From NCBI RefSeq assembly GCF_001639105.2, contig NZ_CP015285.1, forward strand, positions 736,501 through 800,500: a DNA stretch of 64,000 bases, in the 5' to 3' direction. The notes below the pieces were generated by a model. It did not search any database, was not told the DNA's origin, and was given only the letters and a program-made list of their open reading frames with translations. The first letter of the stretch is position 1. Each line of letters starts with the position of its first letter. Both the position numbers and the translations under genes were made by a program. Positions 36,409 to 45,638 of the stretch are shown piece after piece. Source of the stretch: Azospirillum humicireducens (GTDB taxonomy: Bacteria > Pseudomonadota > Alphaproteobacteria > Azospirillales > Azospirillaceae).

Positions 36409-37872
36409 ATGTCTCAAAAGCGCAATAATAATGCTTGGGAGAAAGCGCTCGATTACAAAACAGCAAGAATGGTGGGCATAATGGATGGAAGCTTCACGCT
36501 TCGGCCGCATCTGATCGCGGACATCGCGACGGAAGCCGGCAATCTCGGCATCGAGATCGCGGACATCGCCGGCCACATCGAGGATGTGAACGCCCGCGTC
36601 ACCCACCAGTCGGAGGTCTTCACGCAGCTGCGGGACACCGGCGCCAAGATGTCGCGCAGCACGCAGCGAATCTCCGATGCTTCGGCGGTCGCGCGGTCGG
36701 TGACGGAGCAGGCCCGGCAGGAAGTCGACAGTTCGCATGACCGCGTGCAGCGGTCGCTGTCCGATATCCATGCGCTGGTGTCGTCGGTGACGGGCATCGA
36801 GGGGCAGATCGCCGGCCTGCGCGATGCGCTGGACCGCGTCGGCAAGGTCGCCAAGGAGATCTTCACCATCGCCAAGCAGACCAATCTGCTGGCGCTGAAT
36901 GCCACCATCGAGGCGGCGCGGGCCGGAGAGGCCGGGCGTGGCTTCGCCGTGGTCGCAAACGAGGTGAAATCGCTGTCGACCAAGACCAGCGAGGCGACGA
37001 CGGAGATCGACGCGACGCTGAAGGTGCTGAATGAACAGGCCCAGCGCCTGATGGCCGAAAGCTCGGCCAGTGCGGCCAAGGCCCGTGCGGTCAGCGAAGG
37101 CACGGCCGCCATCGGCACGGTGATCGAGACGGTCGGCCGCGCCATGCGCGAGCTGAACGGCGAGACCGACAAGATCGACGCCGCCTCGGCCGAGATCGGC
37201 GCAAACTGCGGCGAACTGGAGCACGAGATCGCCGATCTGGCCGCCGGCGTGAAGCTGTCCAGCGACAACCTCGCCCAGGCGCGCGACCGGGTTAACAATC
37301 TGGTCGGCATGAGCGAGCGGCTGATCGGCGTCACCGCGGAGCTGAACATCGAGACGGTCGACACGCCTTTCATCGCCGCGGTGAAGGACGCCGCCGCCAA
37401 GGTGTCCGCAGCCTTCGAGGAGGCGCTGGCCCGCGGCGACATCAGCGAGGCCGATCTGTTCGACCGCAGTTACCAGCCGGTCGCCGGATCGGACCCTCAA
37501 CAGGTGACGACCCGCTTCACCCAGCTGTGCGACCGCCTGCTGCCCGGAATCCAGGAGCCGGTGCTGTCGGCCAACGGACGGATCGTCTTCTGCGTGGCGG
37601 TGGACGACAACGGCTATCTGCCCACCCACAACCGGCAATTCAGCCAGCCGCAGGGCAAAGATCCGGTGTGGAACGCCGCCAACTGCCGCAACCGGCGCCT
37701 CTTCAACGACCGCGTCGGTCTGGCCGCCGGGCGCAGCACCAAGCCATTCCTGCTGCAGACCTACCGCCGCGACATGGGCGGCGGGAAATACGCCCTGATG
37801 AAGGACGTCTCGGCGCCCGTCACGGTGCGCGGCCGGCACTGGGGCGGGCTGCGGCTGGCCTACAAGGTGTGA
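36409..37872 (+). CDS. Soluble methyl-accepting chemotaxis protein with C-terminal extra domain
   Basis: About 487 aa with no transmembrane helix and no HAMP domain, so cytosolic. Residues ~20-300 are coiled-coil signalling domain with the receptor tip [20 protein letters not shown] and [17 protein letters not shown]. Residues ~345-487 form a separate globular domain ([20 protein letters not shown], then [20 protein letters not shown] and [18 protein letters not shown]) that may be a sensor. The start is unclear: ATG 36409 is used; 36469 and 36481 are in frame and preceded by weak sites. The first 25 codons are unusually A/T-rich. Confidence 0.85.
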   Translation: MSQKRNNNAWEKALDYKTARMVGIMDGSFTLRPHLIADIATEAGNLGIEIADIAGHIEDVNARVTHQSEVFTQLRDTGAKMSRSTQRISDASAVARSVTEQARQEVDSSHDRVQRSLSDIHALVSSVTGIEGQIAGLRDALDRVGKVAKEIFTIAKQTNLLALNATIEAARAGEAGRGFAVVANEVKSLSTKTSEATTEIDATLKVLNEQAQRLMAESSASAAKARAVSEGTAAIGTVIETVGRAMRELNGETDKIDAASAEIGANCGELEHEIADLAAGVKLSSDNLAQARDRVNNLVGMSERLIGVTAELNIETVDTPFIAAVKDAAAKVSAAFEEALARGDISEADLFDRSYQPVAGSDPQQVTTRFTQLCDRLLPGIQEPVLSANGRIVFCVAVDDNGYLPTHNRQFSQPQGKDPVWNAANCRNRRLFNDRVGLAAGRSTKPFLLQTYRRDMGGGKYALMKDVSAPVTVRGRHWGGLRLAYKV

Positions 37873-37880
37873 GGAGAATT

Positions 37881-38020
37881 CGGGCTTGCCCCTTCCCTAA
37901 CCCTCCCCCGCTCCGCGGGAGAGGGAACTCCGCCGCTTCGACACCTGACTCCCTCTCCCGCGATCGGACCGGCCGTTGGCCGGCCGAGAGCGGGGGAGGG
38001 TCGGGGAGGGGGCAAGCCCG
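37881..38020. repeat. 140-bp palindromic repeat doublet with 12-bp terminal inverted repeats
   Basis: It begins CGGGCTTGCCCC (37881-37892) and ends GGGGCAAGCCCG (38009-38020), exact inverted copies. Inside are two mirrored units: CCCTAACCC plus a CCCCCGC/GCGGGAG hairpin on the left, and CCCTCTCCCGC...GAGCGGGGGAGGG on the right with an extra GGCCGG/CCGGCC stem near 37965-37985. It lies between two same-strand genes. Confidence 0.9.
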
Positions 38021-38139
38021 CTTCAACCTCCTTCCAAGGCGCTTACGGCAGCACCACCGTGTACATGGCGGTGAATCGCGCTAAACTCGCCGGCCAAAGG
38101 GGTTGAGACGGCGCAAACTTGCGCTTCGGAGGCGGGGGA

Positions 38140-38964
38140 ATGGGCTTCACGGTTACCTTCTGGGGCGTGCGCGGCACGATTCCCTGCCCGATGGCCTCGC
38201 ATCTGGGCTTCGGCGGCAACACCTCCTGCGTCGAGGTGCGGGCCGGCAAGCAGCACATCATCATCGATGCGGGAACCGGGCTGCGCGCGCTGGGACGCAA
38301 GCTGCTGGCGGAGGGGGTGAGCAGTGCAACGCTGCTGCTGAGCCACACCCACCTGGACCATATCAGCGGCTTTCCCTTCTTCGCGCCGGCCTATACCAAG
38401 GGCTTCGGCCTGCGGGTGATCTCCGGCCATCTCACCGGCAGTCCGGATATCGAGTCGGTGATGGCGCGCCAGATGGAGCGTCCGCTGTTCCCGGTGCCGC
38501 TGCGCACGATGGGCGGCGACCTGAGCTTCCTGGAGGTGCCGCCGGGCCACAGCTTCAAGCTGGAGGGCGGGGTGCGCATCCACACCGCGGCGCTGAACCA
38601 TCCCGACGGCGCCACCGGCTACCGGATCGAATATCAGGGACGCTCGCTCGCCTATGTCACCGACACCGAACATGTGCCGGACCATCCCGACCGCAACATC
38701 CTGAACCTTGTCGACGGGGTCGACCTGCTGCTCTACGATTCGACCTATACCGACGAGGAGTGGTCGCAACGGATCGGCTGGGGCCATTCCACCTGGATGG
38801 AGGCGGTTCGGATCGCCCGCGCCGCCCATGTGAAGACTCTGGGCCTGTTCCACCACGATCCCGACCACGACGACGCCGCGATGGAACGGATCGAAGCCGC
38901 GGCGAAGGCGGAATTCCCCAACTGCTTCGCCGCGCGCGAAGGCACGACGATCTCCCTGGATTGA
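38140..38964 (+). CDS. MBL-fold metallo-hydrolase
   Basis: 274-aa metallo-beta-lactamase fold phosphodiesterase/hydrolase. The metal motif HxHxDH is present as LLSHTHLDHISGFPFF (about 73-88). Other metal ligands lie in ALNHPDGATGYR, VTDTEHVPDHP and the C-terminal LFHHDPDHDD. N-terminal FTVTFWGVRGTIPCP matches the subgroup that contains cyclic-nucleotide phosphodiesterases and tRNase Z-like proteins. ATG 38140 follows GGAGGCGGGGGA. Substrate unknown; a three-unit tandem repeat begins just before the stop codon. Confidence 0.88.
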   Translation: MGFTVTFWGVRGTIPCPMASHLGFGGNTSCVEVRAGKQHIIIDAGTGLRALGRKLLAEGVSSATLLLSHTHLDHISGFPFFAPAYTKGFGLRVISGHLTGSPDIESVMARQMERPLFPVPLRTMGGDLSFLEVPPGHSFKLEGGVRIHTAALNHPDGATGYRIEYQGRSLAYVTDTEHVPDHPDRNILNLVDGVDLLLYDSTYTDEEWSQRIGWGHSTWMEAVRIARAAHVKTLGLFHHDPDHDDAAMERIEAAAKAEFPNCFAAREGTTISLD

Positions 38965-38994
38965 TCTCCCTGGATTGATCTCCCCGGATCGATC
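38949..38994. repeat. 14-bp tandem repeat spanning a stop codon
   Basis: Two exact units GATCTCCCTGGATT (38949-38962, 38963-38976) and a diverged third, GATCTCCCCGGATC (38977-38990), are followed by a decayed fourth. The first unit includes the last codons and the TGA of the MBL gene, so the following copies repeat the gene end in the intergenic space. Confidence 0.88.
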
Positions 38995-39034
38995 CGCCTG
39001 ATCCGATCTTCCCGGACTGAATGCTCCCCATAGA

Positions 39035-40270
39035 ATGACGGCCACAATCCTGATCCTGTTCGGCGCCACCTATCTGGGCATGGCGCTGGGCCGCTTTCCC
39101 GGTCTCAGCATCGACCGAACCGGCATCGCGCTCGTCGCCGCCATCCTGCTGCTGGCAACCGGGGCGCTCGATACCGGCCAGCTGGTGGCGGCGGTCGATT
39201 TCCCGACGATCTTCATCCTGCTGGGGCTGATGATCCTGTCGGCGCAATATGCCGGCAGCGGCTTCTACGACTGGTGCGCGCTGAAGGTGGCCCAGGCGGC
39301 GCGGTCGCCGGCGCGGCTGCTGGCGGTGATCGTGCTGGTCGCCGGCGGGCTGTCGGCGGTGCTGGCGAACGACGTGGTCGTCTTCGCCATGACGCCGATG
39401 CTGTGCCTTGGCCTGCTGGCGCGCAAGCTGGACCCGCGGCCCTACCTGATCGCGCTGGCGGGCGCCGCCAATGCCGGCTCGGCGGCGACGGTGATCGGCA
39501 ATCCGCAGAACATCCTGATCGGGCAGGTCGGGCATCTCGATTTCTGGCGCTTTGCGGCGGTGTGCGGTGGCCCGGCGCTGGCCGCGATGCTCATCGTCTA
39601 CCTGACCGTCTGGTTCGTCTGGCGCGGCCGCTTCGGCGAACCCTCACGGGAGGGGATGGGCGCAGAGGTGGCGCCGGTGGCGCTCGACCGCTGGCAGCTG
39701 GGCAAGGCGGTGGCGGCGACGCTGGCGCTGCTGGTGCTGTTCACCCGCGACATCCCTCAGGAACATTCGGTGCTGCTGGTGGCAGGCGTGATGATGGTCA
39801 GCCGGCGCATGGCCAGCCGCGACATGCTGGGCATGGTGGACTGGCACCTGCTGGTCCTGTTCGCGGCGCTGTTCGCCATCAACCATGCGCTGGGGCTGAC
39901 CGGCATCCCGGCGGCGCTGGTCGGCGATCTCCAGGCTGCGGGATGGCTGCCCGACCGGCTGGCGGTGATGGTCCCGCTGGCGCTTGCCGGCAGCAACAGC
40001 ATCGGCAACGTGCCGGCGGTGATCCTGCTGCTCGCCGCCTGGCCGAACCCGCCGGAAGGGGCGCTGTACGGGCTGGCGCTGCTGTCGACGCTGGCCGGCA
40101 ACCTGCTGCTGCCGGGAAGCCTTGCCAACATCATCGTGGCGGAACGGGCAGCGGCCTCCGGCGTGCGGCTGGGGTTCGTGGAGCATGCCCGCTGCGGCGT
40201 GCCGATGGCGCTGCTGTCGATGGCGGTGGCGGCGGTCTGGTTGTGGGCCGGCGGCTGGATGGCCCCTTGA
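39035..40270 (+). CDS. SLC13/ArsB/NhaD-type (ion transporter superfamily) permease
   Basis: 411-aa inner-membrane protein with about eleven hydrophobic helices in two inverted halves. Each half has a re-entrant motif: ANDVVVFAMTPMLCLGL (about 110-126) with IGNPQNILIGQ (about 153-163), and in the second half GSNSIGNVPAVILLL. These fit anion or sodium/proton transporters of the ArsB/NhaD/DASS group. The substrate cannot be told from sequence alone. No arsenic gene is nearby. It stands 70 bases after the MBL gene. Confidence 0.85.
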   Translation: MTATILILFGATYLGMALGRFPGLSIDRTGIALVAAILLLATGALDTGQLVAAVDFPTIFILLGLMILSAQYAGSGFYDWCALKVAQAARSPARLLAVIVLVAGGLSAVLANDVVVFAMTPMLCLGLLARKLDPRPYLIALAGAANAGSAATVIGNPQNILIGQVGHLDFWRFAAVCGGPALAAMLIVYLTVWFVWRGRFGEPSREGMGAEVAPVALDRWQLGKAVAATLALLVLFTRDIPQEHSVLLVAGVMMVSRRMASRDMLGMVDWHLLVLFAALFAINHALGLTGIPAALVGDLQAAGWLPDRLAVMVPLALAGSNSIGNVPAVILLLAAWPNPPEGALYGLALLSTLAGNLLLPGSLANIIVAERAAASGVRLGFVEHARCGVPMALLSMAVAAVWLWAGGWMAP

Positions 40271-40382
40271 AGGAAGGGCTGCAAAGGACTGGCTGCAATT
40301 AACGGGCTGTATTTCGTAATCGTATTGCGATTCTGTAAAGTGCAAGACTCTTTTTCGAACTGCGACAAATGGAGTAGTCTCT

Positions 40383-41636
40383 ATGCGCACCGGGGGAGGG
40401 CGCGCTGTGAGTTTGGTCGTCCAGTTCATGGAGTTCATCGAGAGCGCGCCGAACCAGTCGCTTCGGGCGCTGAGCGACCGCGTGCTGCGCAAGTGCCGGG
40501 AGGTGACGGGGGCCGAAGCCGGAACGGTCTTCATGCTGCGCGGGCAGGGGCGGGGACGGCATCTGGAGGCGGTCAGCGCCCAGAACGACGTGATCCGCGC
40601 CAAATCCGCCCTGTTCACGGTGCCGATGAACCAGACCTCCATCGTCGGTTATGTCGCCGCCACCGGCGAGACCCTGCTGCTGGACGACGCCTACGAGATT
40701 CCCGAGGAGCGGCCCTACCGCTTCAACCCCGCCTTCGACCAGCGTACCGGCTTTCGCACCCGCTCGATCATGGCCTTCGCCCTGAAGGGGGCCCGCGGCC
40801 GGCCGATCGGGGTGGTGCAACTGATCAACCGCCGGTCCATGCCGGGGGAGGCGGGGCCGCCGATCTTCCTGCCCTACCACGAGCAGATGATCGCCCCGGT
40901 CAACCACATCGTCGGCCGCGCCCTGGAGCGGGCTGCGACGCTGGAACGGCTGACCGAACGCAACCGCGCCCTGACCAGGGAGCGCCGCCGCGTCGCCGAA
41001 CTCCAGGCGGAGACGGAGCGCGCCTTCATGGTGTCGGTCAACCTGCTGGCGCGCGCCGCCGAGGTGCATGACGAGGAGACCGGCAACCACATCCTGCGCG
41101 TCAACGAATACTCCTATGCGCTTGCTGGCTGGGCCGGCTGCAGCCGTGCCTTCTGCAAGGAAATCCGCTTTTCCGCAGCCCTCCACGATGTCGGCAAGAT
41201 GAGTGTCGATCAGGCGGTTCTGCACAAGAAGGGCCGGCTGGACGAGCGTGAACTGGCGGAGATGCAGAGGCATCCCATCTACGGCCACGACATCCTGATC
41301 GCGTCCGACCGGCTGAAGATGGCCGCGGACATTGCGCTGTGCCATCACGAGCAGTGGGCCGGCACCGGCTATCCCCAAGGGCTGAAGGGCGAGGAGATCC
41401 CGCTTGCCGCCCGCATTGTCGCCATCGCCGACTGCTATGACGCCCTGCGCAGCGCCCGTCCCTACAAGCCGTCCTTCAGCCATGAGAAGACGGTGGACAT
41501 TCTGCTGAACGGCGACGACCGGCTGGATCCCAAGGTGCATTTCGATCCCCGTCTTCTTGCGCTGTTCTCCACCCGCCATGCGGAGTTCGATGCGATCTGG
41601 GTGGCGCTGAAGGACCAGGAGAAGATCGAGGCGTGA
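40383..41636 (+). CDS. GAF-HD-GYP domain protein, predicted c-di-GMP phosphodiesterase
   Basis: 417-aa cytosolic protein. Residues ~15-180 are a GAF-like sensor domain (ALSDRVLRKCREVTGAEAGT, VQLINRR). A short coiled coil leads to an HD-GYP domain (about 215-400) with the metal motif ALHDVGKM, the downstream HxxxG region HPIYGHDIL, and GYP in HHEQWAGTGYPQGL. All catalytic signatures look intact, so c-di-GMP hydrolysis is expected. Two starts are possible: ATG 40383 and GTG 40407, the latter after GGGAGGGCGCGCT. The A/T-rich 112 bases upstream suggest a promoter. Confidence 0.9.
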   Translation: MRTGGGRAVSLVVQFMEFIESAPNQSLRALSDRVLRKCREVTGAEAGTVFMLRGQGRGRHLEAVSAQNDVIRAKSALFTVPMNQTSIVGYVAATGETLLLDDAYEIPEERPYRFNPAFDQRTGFRTRSIMAFALKGARGRPIGVVQLINRRSMPGEAGPPIFLPYHEQMIAPVNHIVGRALERAATLERLTERNRALTRERRRVAELQAETERAFMVSVNLLARAAEVHDEETGNHILRVNEYSYALAGWAGCSRAFCKEIRFSAALHDVGKMSVDQAVLHKKGRLDERELAEMQRHPIYGHDILIASDRLKMAADIALCHHEQWAGTGYPQGLKGEEIPLAARIVAIADCYDALRSARPYKPSFSHEKTVDILLNGDDRLDPKVHFDPRLLALFSTRHAEFDAIWVALKDQEKIEA

Positions 41637-41699
41637 AGAACGCCGGCAGGAGCCGGCCTGTCATGAAGGACGCTTCCGGCACTCCGCCAAACACACTCC

Positions 41700-41713
41700 T
41701 TGATCCGTATCAA
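41700..41713 (+). promoter_or_regulatory. FNR/FixK-type binding site
   Basis: TTGATCCGTATCAA is a perfect match to the TTGAT-N4-ATCAA consensus of FNR/FixK/Anr regulators. Its centre lies about 55 bases before the hypD start codon. With activation spacing of -41.5, transcription would start near 41748, just before the GAGGGAGCGACC ribosome-binding site. This suggests oxygen-limited expression of hypD. Confidence 0.8.
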
Positions 41714-41761
41714 CGCGAACGGTCGGTGTTACGGGTGAAATGGCGGGCAGAGGGAGCGACC

Positions 41762-42874
41762 ATGAAGTATGTCGAAGAGTTCCGTGATCCGGTTCTTGCC
41801 CGCAATGTCGCCGCTGCCATTGCTCGGGAGGTGCGGGCCGACCGGTCCTATCACTTGATGGAGTTCTGCGGCGGGCATACCCATGCCATCTCCCGCTATG
41901 GCATTCCCGATCTTCTGCCTGCAAATGTCCGCATGATCCATGGGCCGGGCTGCCCTGTCTGCGTTCTGCCGGTGGGGCGGATCGACGACGCCATCGCGCT
42001 TGCCCGCCGGCCGGAGGTGACCATGTGCACCTATGGCGACGTCATGCGCGTGCCAGGGTCGGGGCGGCTCAGCCTGCTGAAGGCCAAGGCGCAGGGCGCC
42101 GATGTCCGCATGGTGGTGTCGGCCGACGCCGCGGTGCGCATCGCCGCGGAGAATCCGGGGCGGCAGGTCGTGTTCCTCGCCATCGGCTTCGAGACGACGA
42201 CCCCGCCCACCGCGCTGGCGGTGCGGGCGGCCGCGGCGCAGGGGCTGACCAACTTTTCCGTCTTCTGCAACCATGTGCTCACCCCTTCGGCCATCCAGGG
42301 CATCCTGTCCGGACAGGAGGAGGGGCTGTCGCTGGACGGCTTCGTCGGGCCGGCCCATGTCTCGGTGGTGATCGGCTCGGAAGCCTATGCCCCCGCCGCG
42401 GTGGAGCATGGCAAGCCGGTGGTGATCTCCGGATTCGAGCCGCTGGACGTGCTGCAGTCGATCCTGATGCTGGTCCGCCAGATCAACGACGGGCGGGCGG
42501 AGGTGGAGAACCAGTTCACCCGCGCCGTCACCGCCGATGGCAACCGCAAGGCCCAGGCGATGGTGGCCGAGATCTTCGAGACGCGCCCGTCCTTCGAATG
42601 GCGCGGTCTGGGCAGCATCCCGCACAGCGGATTGAAGCTGCGCGAGGCCTATGCCTCCTTCGATGCCGAACGGCGCTTTCCCATCGCCGGGACCAGCGTT
42701 CCCGACCACAAGGGCTGTGATTGCGGGGCCATCCTGCGCGGGGTGAAGCGGCCGGTCGACTGCAAGCTGTTCGACACCGTCTGCACGCCGGAGAATCCGA
42801 TGGGCTCCTGCATGGTCTCGGCCGAGGGAGCCTGCGCGGCGCATTACACCTATGGACGGTTCAGAGACGCCTGA
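41762..42874 (+). CDS. hypD: Hydrogenase maturation protein HypD
   Basis: 370-aa [4Fe-4S] scaffold on which the Fe(CN)2CO cofactor of [NiFe]-hydrogenase is built with HypC. Conserved Cys signatures are present: MEFCGGHTHAISRYGI (about 33-48) with the essential CGGHTH, HGPGCPVCVLP (about 60-70), GFETTTPPTAL, and the C-terminal iron-sulfur cysteines DHKGCDCGAILRG, CKLFDTVCTPENPMGSC. It stands alone: no hypA, B, C, E or F or hydrogenase gene occurs in the window. A perfect FNR/FixK box lies upstream. Confidence 0.96.
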   Translation: MKYVEEFRDPVLARNVAAAIAREVRADRSYHLMEFCGGHTHAISRYGIPDLLPANVRMIHGPGCPVCVLPVGRIDDAIALARRPEVTMCTYGDVMRVPGSGRLSLLKAKAQGADVRMVVSADAAVRIAAENPGRQVVFLAIGFETTTPPTALAVRAAAAQGLTNFSVFCNHVLTPSAIQGILSGQEEGLSLDGFVGPAHVSVVIGSEAYAPAAVEHGKPVVISGFEPLDVLQSILMLVRQINDGRAEVENQFTRAVTADGNRKAQAMVAEIFETRPSFEWRGLGSIPHSGLKLREAYASFDAERRFPIAGTSVPDHKGCDCGAILRGVKRPVDCKLFDTVCTPENPMGSCMVSAEGACAAHYTYGRFRDA

Positions 42875-42961
42875 CCGGACGGCATCAGGCCGGCCAGGCT
42901 GCTGCGGCCTTTCACCGCAGACCGCCCACCGCAGGCTGGACGAGTGCCGTGCGGTTCAAAC

Positions 42962-42975
42962 ATGATGCAGATGAA
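42962..42975 (+). promoter_or_regulatory. Weak FNR/FixK-like site upstream of the Usp gene
   Basis: ATGATGCAGATGAA matches TTGAT-N4-ATCAA at 8 of 10 defined positions. It lies about 90 bases before the Usp start codon. In view of the perfect site before hypD, joint anaerobic control is possible, but two mismatches make this uncertain. Confidence 0.35.
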
Positions 42976-43056
42976 ACAATCCGCTCGGCCTTTCATTGGC
43001 CCGGCGGAGAATGGCGGACGTCGAAGGACATCGCATTTCATTCCGGGAGGGCCCCC

Positions 43057-43878
43057 ATGACCTACAAGCACATCCTCGTTCACCTCGACAGCAGCCCCCA
43101 TGTCGAGGCGCGGCTCGATGCCGCCATCGCGCTGGCGCAGCGCCACGGTGCTTTCCTGCGTGGACTGTTCGCCCAAGGCGACCGCAACGCCACCAGCGTG
43201 ATCGCCCGCCGGTCGAGCGACCATCTCGTCGAGGCTTCGGCGCGCAGCGAGGCGCTGTTCCGGGATAAGCTGGCGGCGGCCGGTCTGCAGGGCCAATGGC
43301 ATGGATTGACCCATGGCGAATACAACCACGTCATCCGCGAGGTCATCATCTGGTCGCGCTTCGCCGACCTGACCGTGTTGGGGCAGTATGACCGCGACGC
43401 CGGAACGCAGGCGGCGCCGGAGGAGTTGAACGAGCAGGTGGTGCTGAATTCCGGCCGTCCGGTTCTGGTCGTGCCCTATGCCGGCCGCTTCCCGGTGATC
43501 GGCAAGCGCGTCGCCGTCGCCTGGAACGCGGAGCGCGAGGCCGCCCGTGCTCTGTCCGATGCCATGCCGGTGTTGGAGAAGGCCGCCGAGGTGACGGTGA
43601 TCACGGTTCTGACCCAGGCATCCGGCTCCGCGCCCGAGGCGCCGCGGGTCGGTCTTCTCGACCATCTCGCCTTCCACGGCGTGACGGCCGAGCAGACCCA
43701 TTTCACCGTCAACGACATCGGCGCGATGGACGCCCTGCTTGCCCGTGCCATGGACACCGGCGCCGACCTGCTGGTGATGGGCGCCCACGGCCACTACGGT
43801 TTCCCGTTCCTGCACCGCGGCAGCGGAACCCGGCATGTCCTGCGCACCTGCCCGGTGCCGCTGCTGCTGTCGCATTGA
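43057..43878 (+). CDS. Tandem universal stress protein (UspA family)
   Basis: 273-aa protein with two Usp domains. The first (residues ~1-145) starts KHILVHLDSS and ends GRPVLVVPYAG; the second (about 150-273) begins VAVAWNAEREAARAL and contains the ATP-binding pattern LLVMGAHGHYGFPFLHRGSGT ending PLLLSH. The first domain's glycine loop is weaker (DLTVLGQYDRDAG). ATG 43057 follows CCGGGAGGGCCCCC. Such proteins are often induced under stress and low oxygen; a weak FNR-like site is upstream. Confidence 0.92.
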   Translation: MTYKHILVHLDSSPHVEARLDAAIALAQRHGAFLRGLFAQGDRNATSVIARRSSDHLVEASARSEALFRDKLAAAGLQGQWHGLTHGEYNHVIREVIIWSRFADLTVLGQYDRDAGTQAAPEELNEQVVLNSGRPVLVVPYAGRFPVIGKRVAVAWNAEREAARALSDAMPVLEKAAEVTVITVLTQASGSAPEAPRVGLLDHLAFHGVTAEQTHFTVNDIGAMDALLARAMDTGADLLVMGAHGHYGFPFLHRGSGTRHVLRTCPVPLLLSH

Positions 43879-43902
43879 GCGTCTGTCGATTGTCCCATCC
43901 AT

Positions 43903-43936
43903 GCCTCTCCCGCTGAGAGCGGGGGAGGCATGGTGG
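43903..43936. repeat. GC-rich palindromic repeat, single copy
   Basis: GCCTCTCCCGCT...AGCGGGGGAGGC forms a hairpin with the short loop GAG, followed by ATGGTGGGGGGC. It lies between the convergent ends of the Usp gene and the CHASE3 chemoreceptor gene and could serve as a transcription end. Confidence 0.75.
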
Positions 43937-43952
43937 GGGGCTGCCGCCTCCG

Positions 43953-45638
43953 TCACGCCGCCTTGACCCCGTCCAGGAAACTCTGCACCTCCTGGCGCAG
44001 GCGGGTGGACTCGCTGCTGAGGTGGTCGGCGACGCTGCGGACCTCGCCGGCGGCGCGGCCGGTGTCGCCGGCAGCGCGGGTGACGCCGACGATGGTGCTG
44101 CTCACCTGCTGGGTGCCCTGGGCCGCTTCCTGGACATTGCGGCTGATCTCCTGTGTCGCAGCACTCTGCTGCTCCACCGCCGAGGCGATGGTCGCCGAGA
44201 TCTGGCTGATCTCCGTGATGATGCGGCCGATCTCGTCGATGGCGGCAACCGCCTCGCGGGTGGCGCTCTGGATGGTGGCGATCTGGCCGGTGATGTCCTC
44301 GGTCGCCTTGGCGGTCTGGTTGGCGAGGCTCTTCACTTCGCTCGCCACCACGGCGAAACCCTTGCCGGCCTCGCCGGCGCGCGCCGCCTCGATGGTCGCG
44401 TTCAGCGCCAGCAGGTTGGTTTGCGCGGCGATGTTGTTGATCAGATCCACCACCTCGCCGATCTTCTGTGCACCGTTGGCAAGGCTGGAGACGACGGTGT
44501 TGGCGCGTCCGGCGCCGCTGACCGCCTGATCGGCGACGCGGGTCGATTGCGAGACCTGCCGGCCGATCTCGGCGATGGAGGAGGACAGCTCTTCCGCCGC
44601 CGCGGCCACGGTCTGGACATTGGCGGAGGCCTGCTCGGCCGCCGAGGCCACCGTGGTGCTCTGGCGGTTGGTCTCTTCGGCGGTGGAGGTCAACGTGCCG
44701 GCCGACTGCTGCATCTGGGTGGCTGCACCCGACAGGCTCTGGACCACCGCGGTCACATTGTTTTCGAAGGCGCGTGTCAGCTCTTCCAGACGGGCGGCCC
44801 GGCGGGTCTTGGCCTCATCCTCGGCGCGCTGGGCGGCGGCGAGGCGGTCGGCCTCGATGGCATTGCGCTTGAACACATCGACGGCCTCGGCCATGGCTCC
44901 GATCTCATCACGGCGGCCGACGCCGGGAACTTCGACCGACCGGTTGCCGCCGGCCAGCCGGCTCATGGCTGCTGTCATGGCGACGATGGGGCTGGCAATG
45001 GCGCTGCGCAGGAGCATGCCGGCAGCGATGGCGACCAGGACAGAGGCGAGCGCGCCGGCGATGGCGGCGGAGTAGCCGGTGGAGAAGGCGGACCGCTGCT
45101 CCACATAACGCATGTCCAGCAGGGTACGTTCGGCGTCCTCGATCTGCACCACCAGGGTGCGGATGCTGTCCATCGCCGACTTGCCCAGCGCCTTGGCCTC
45201 CATCGCGCGGGCTTCCTCGCGCGTTTCGGGCTTGGACATCAGGGCGATCTCCTTCTCGGCAATGGTGCGGCGCCAGACGTCGGCATGCTTGCGCAGCTCT
45301 TCCAACCGGGCCTGCTGCTGCGGGTTGTCGGCTGTCTGCGATTTCATCTCGGCCAGTGCACGGTCGAAGGTTTGGGCACCTTTGCGGTAGGGCTCAAGGA
45401 AGGCTTCGTCGCCGCTGACCAGATAGCCGCGCAAGCCGGTCTCCTGGTCGATCATCGCCGTCAGCACCGTGCCGGTGTTCTGGATCACCCGGTAGGTGTG
45501 GATCGTCCAGCCGATGGATGCCTGGATTGACGATAAGGTCGAATAGTTGGCGGCACTGATGATGCTGGTGATGGCGATCAGGGCGGTAAAGGCGGCCATA
45601 ATCTTGCCGCCGATACGGAGGTTCATGAACCAGGACAT
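43953..45638 (-). CDS. Methyl-accepting chemotaxis protein with CHASE3 sensor
   Basis: 561-aa transmembrane chemoreceptor. TM1 is at ~13-31, a periplasmic helical CHASE3 domain at ~32-188 ([42 protein letters not shown] in the usual CHASE3 pattern), TM2 at ~190-211, HAMP at ~212-265, and signalling domain at ~290-560 with the tip [20 protein letters not shown]. The C terminus lacks an NWETF-type CheR tether. ATG 45638-45636 follows GAGGCGCAAAAAG; two upstream ATGs are possible. Confidence 0.93.
   Translation of the reverse strand: MSWFMNLRIGGKIMAAFTALIAITSIISAANYSTLSSIQASIGWTIHTYRVIQNTGTVLTAMIDQETGLRGYLVSGDEAFLEPYRKGAQTFDRALAEMKSQTADNPQQQARLEELRKHADVWRRTIAEKEIALMSKPETREEARAMEAKALGKSAMDSIRTLVVQIEDAERTLLDMRYVEQRSAFSTGYSAAIAGALASVLVAIAAGMLLRSAIASPIVAMTAAMSRLAGGNRSVEVPGVGRRDEIGAMAEAVDVFKRNAIEADRLAAAQRAEDEAKTRRAARLEELTRAFENNVTAVVQSLSGAATQMQQSAGTLTSTAEETNRQSTTVASAAEQASANVQTVAAAAEELSSSIAEIGRQVSQSTRVADQAVSGAGRANTVVSSLANGAQKIGEVVDLINNIAAQTNLLALNATIEAARAGEAGKGFAVVASEVKSLANQTAKATEDITGQIATIQSATREAVAAIDEIGRIITEISQISATIASAVEQQSAATQEISRNVQEAAQGTQQVSSTIVGVTRAAGDTGRAAGEVRSVADHLSSESTRLRQEVQSFLDGVKAA

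Noticed and set aside
38949-38994. Tandem 14-bp units as iterons or a CRISPR
   Set aside because: Only three to four contiguous units, no spacers, no replication gene nearby.
41633-41761. N-terminal extension of HypD in the same frame
   Set aside because: The 43 extra codons cross the FNR/FixK box and are not part of the conserved HypD N terminus, which begins at ATG 41762 with a good ribosome-binding site.
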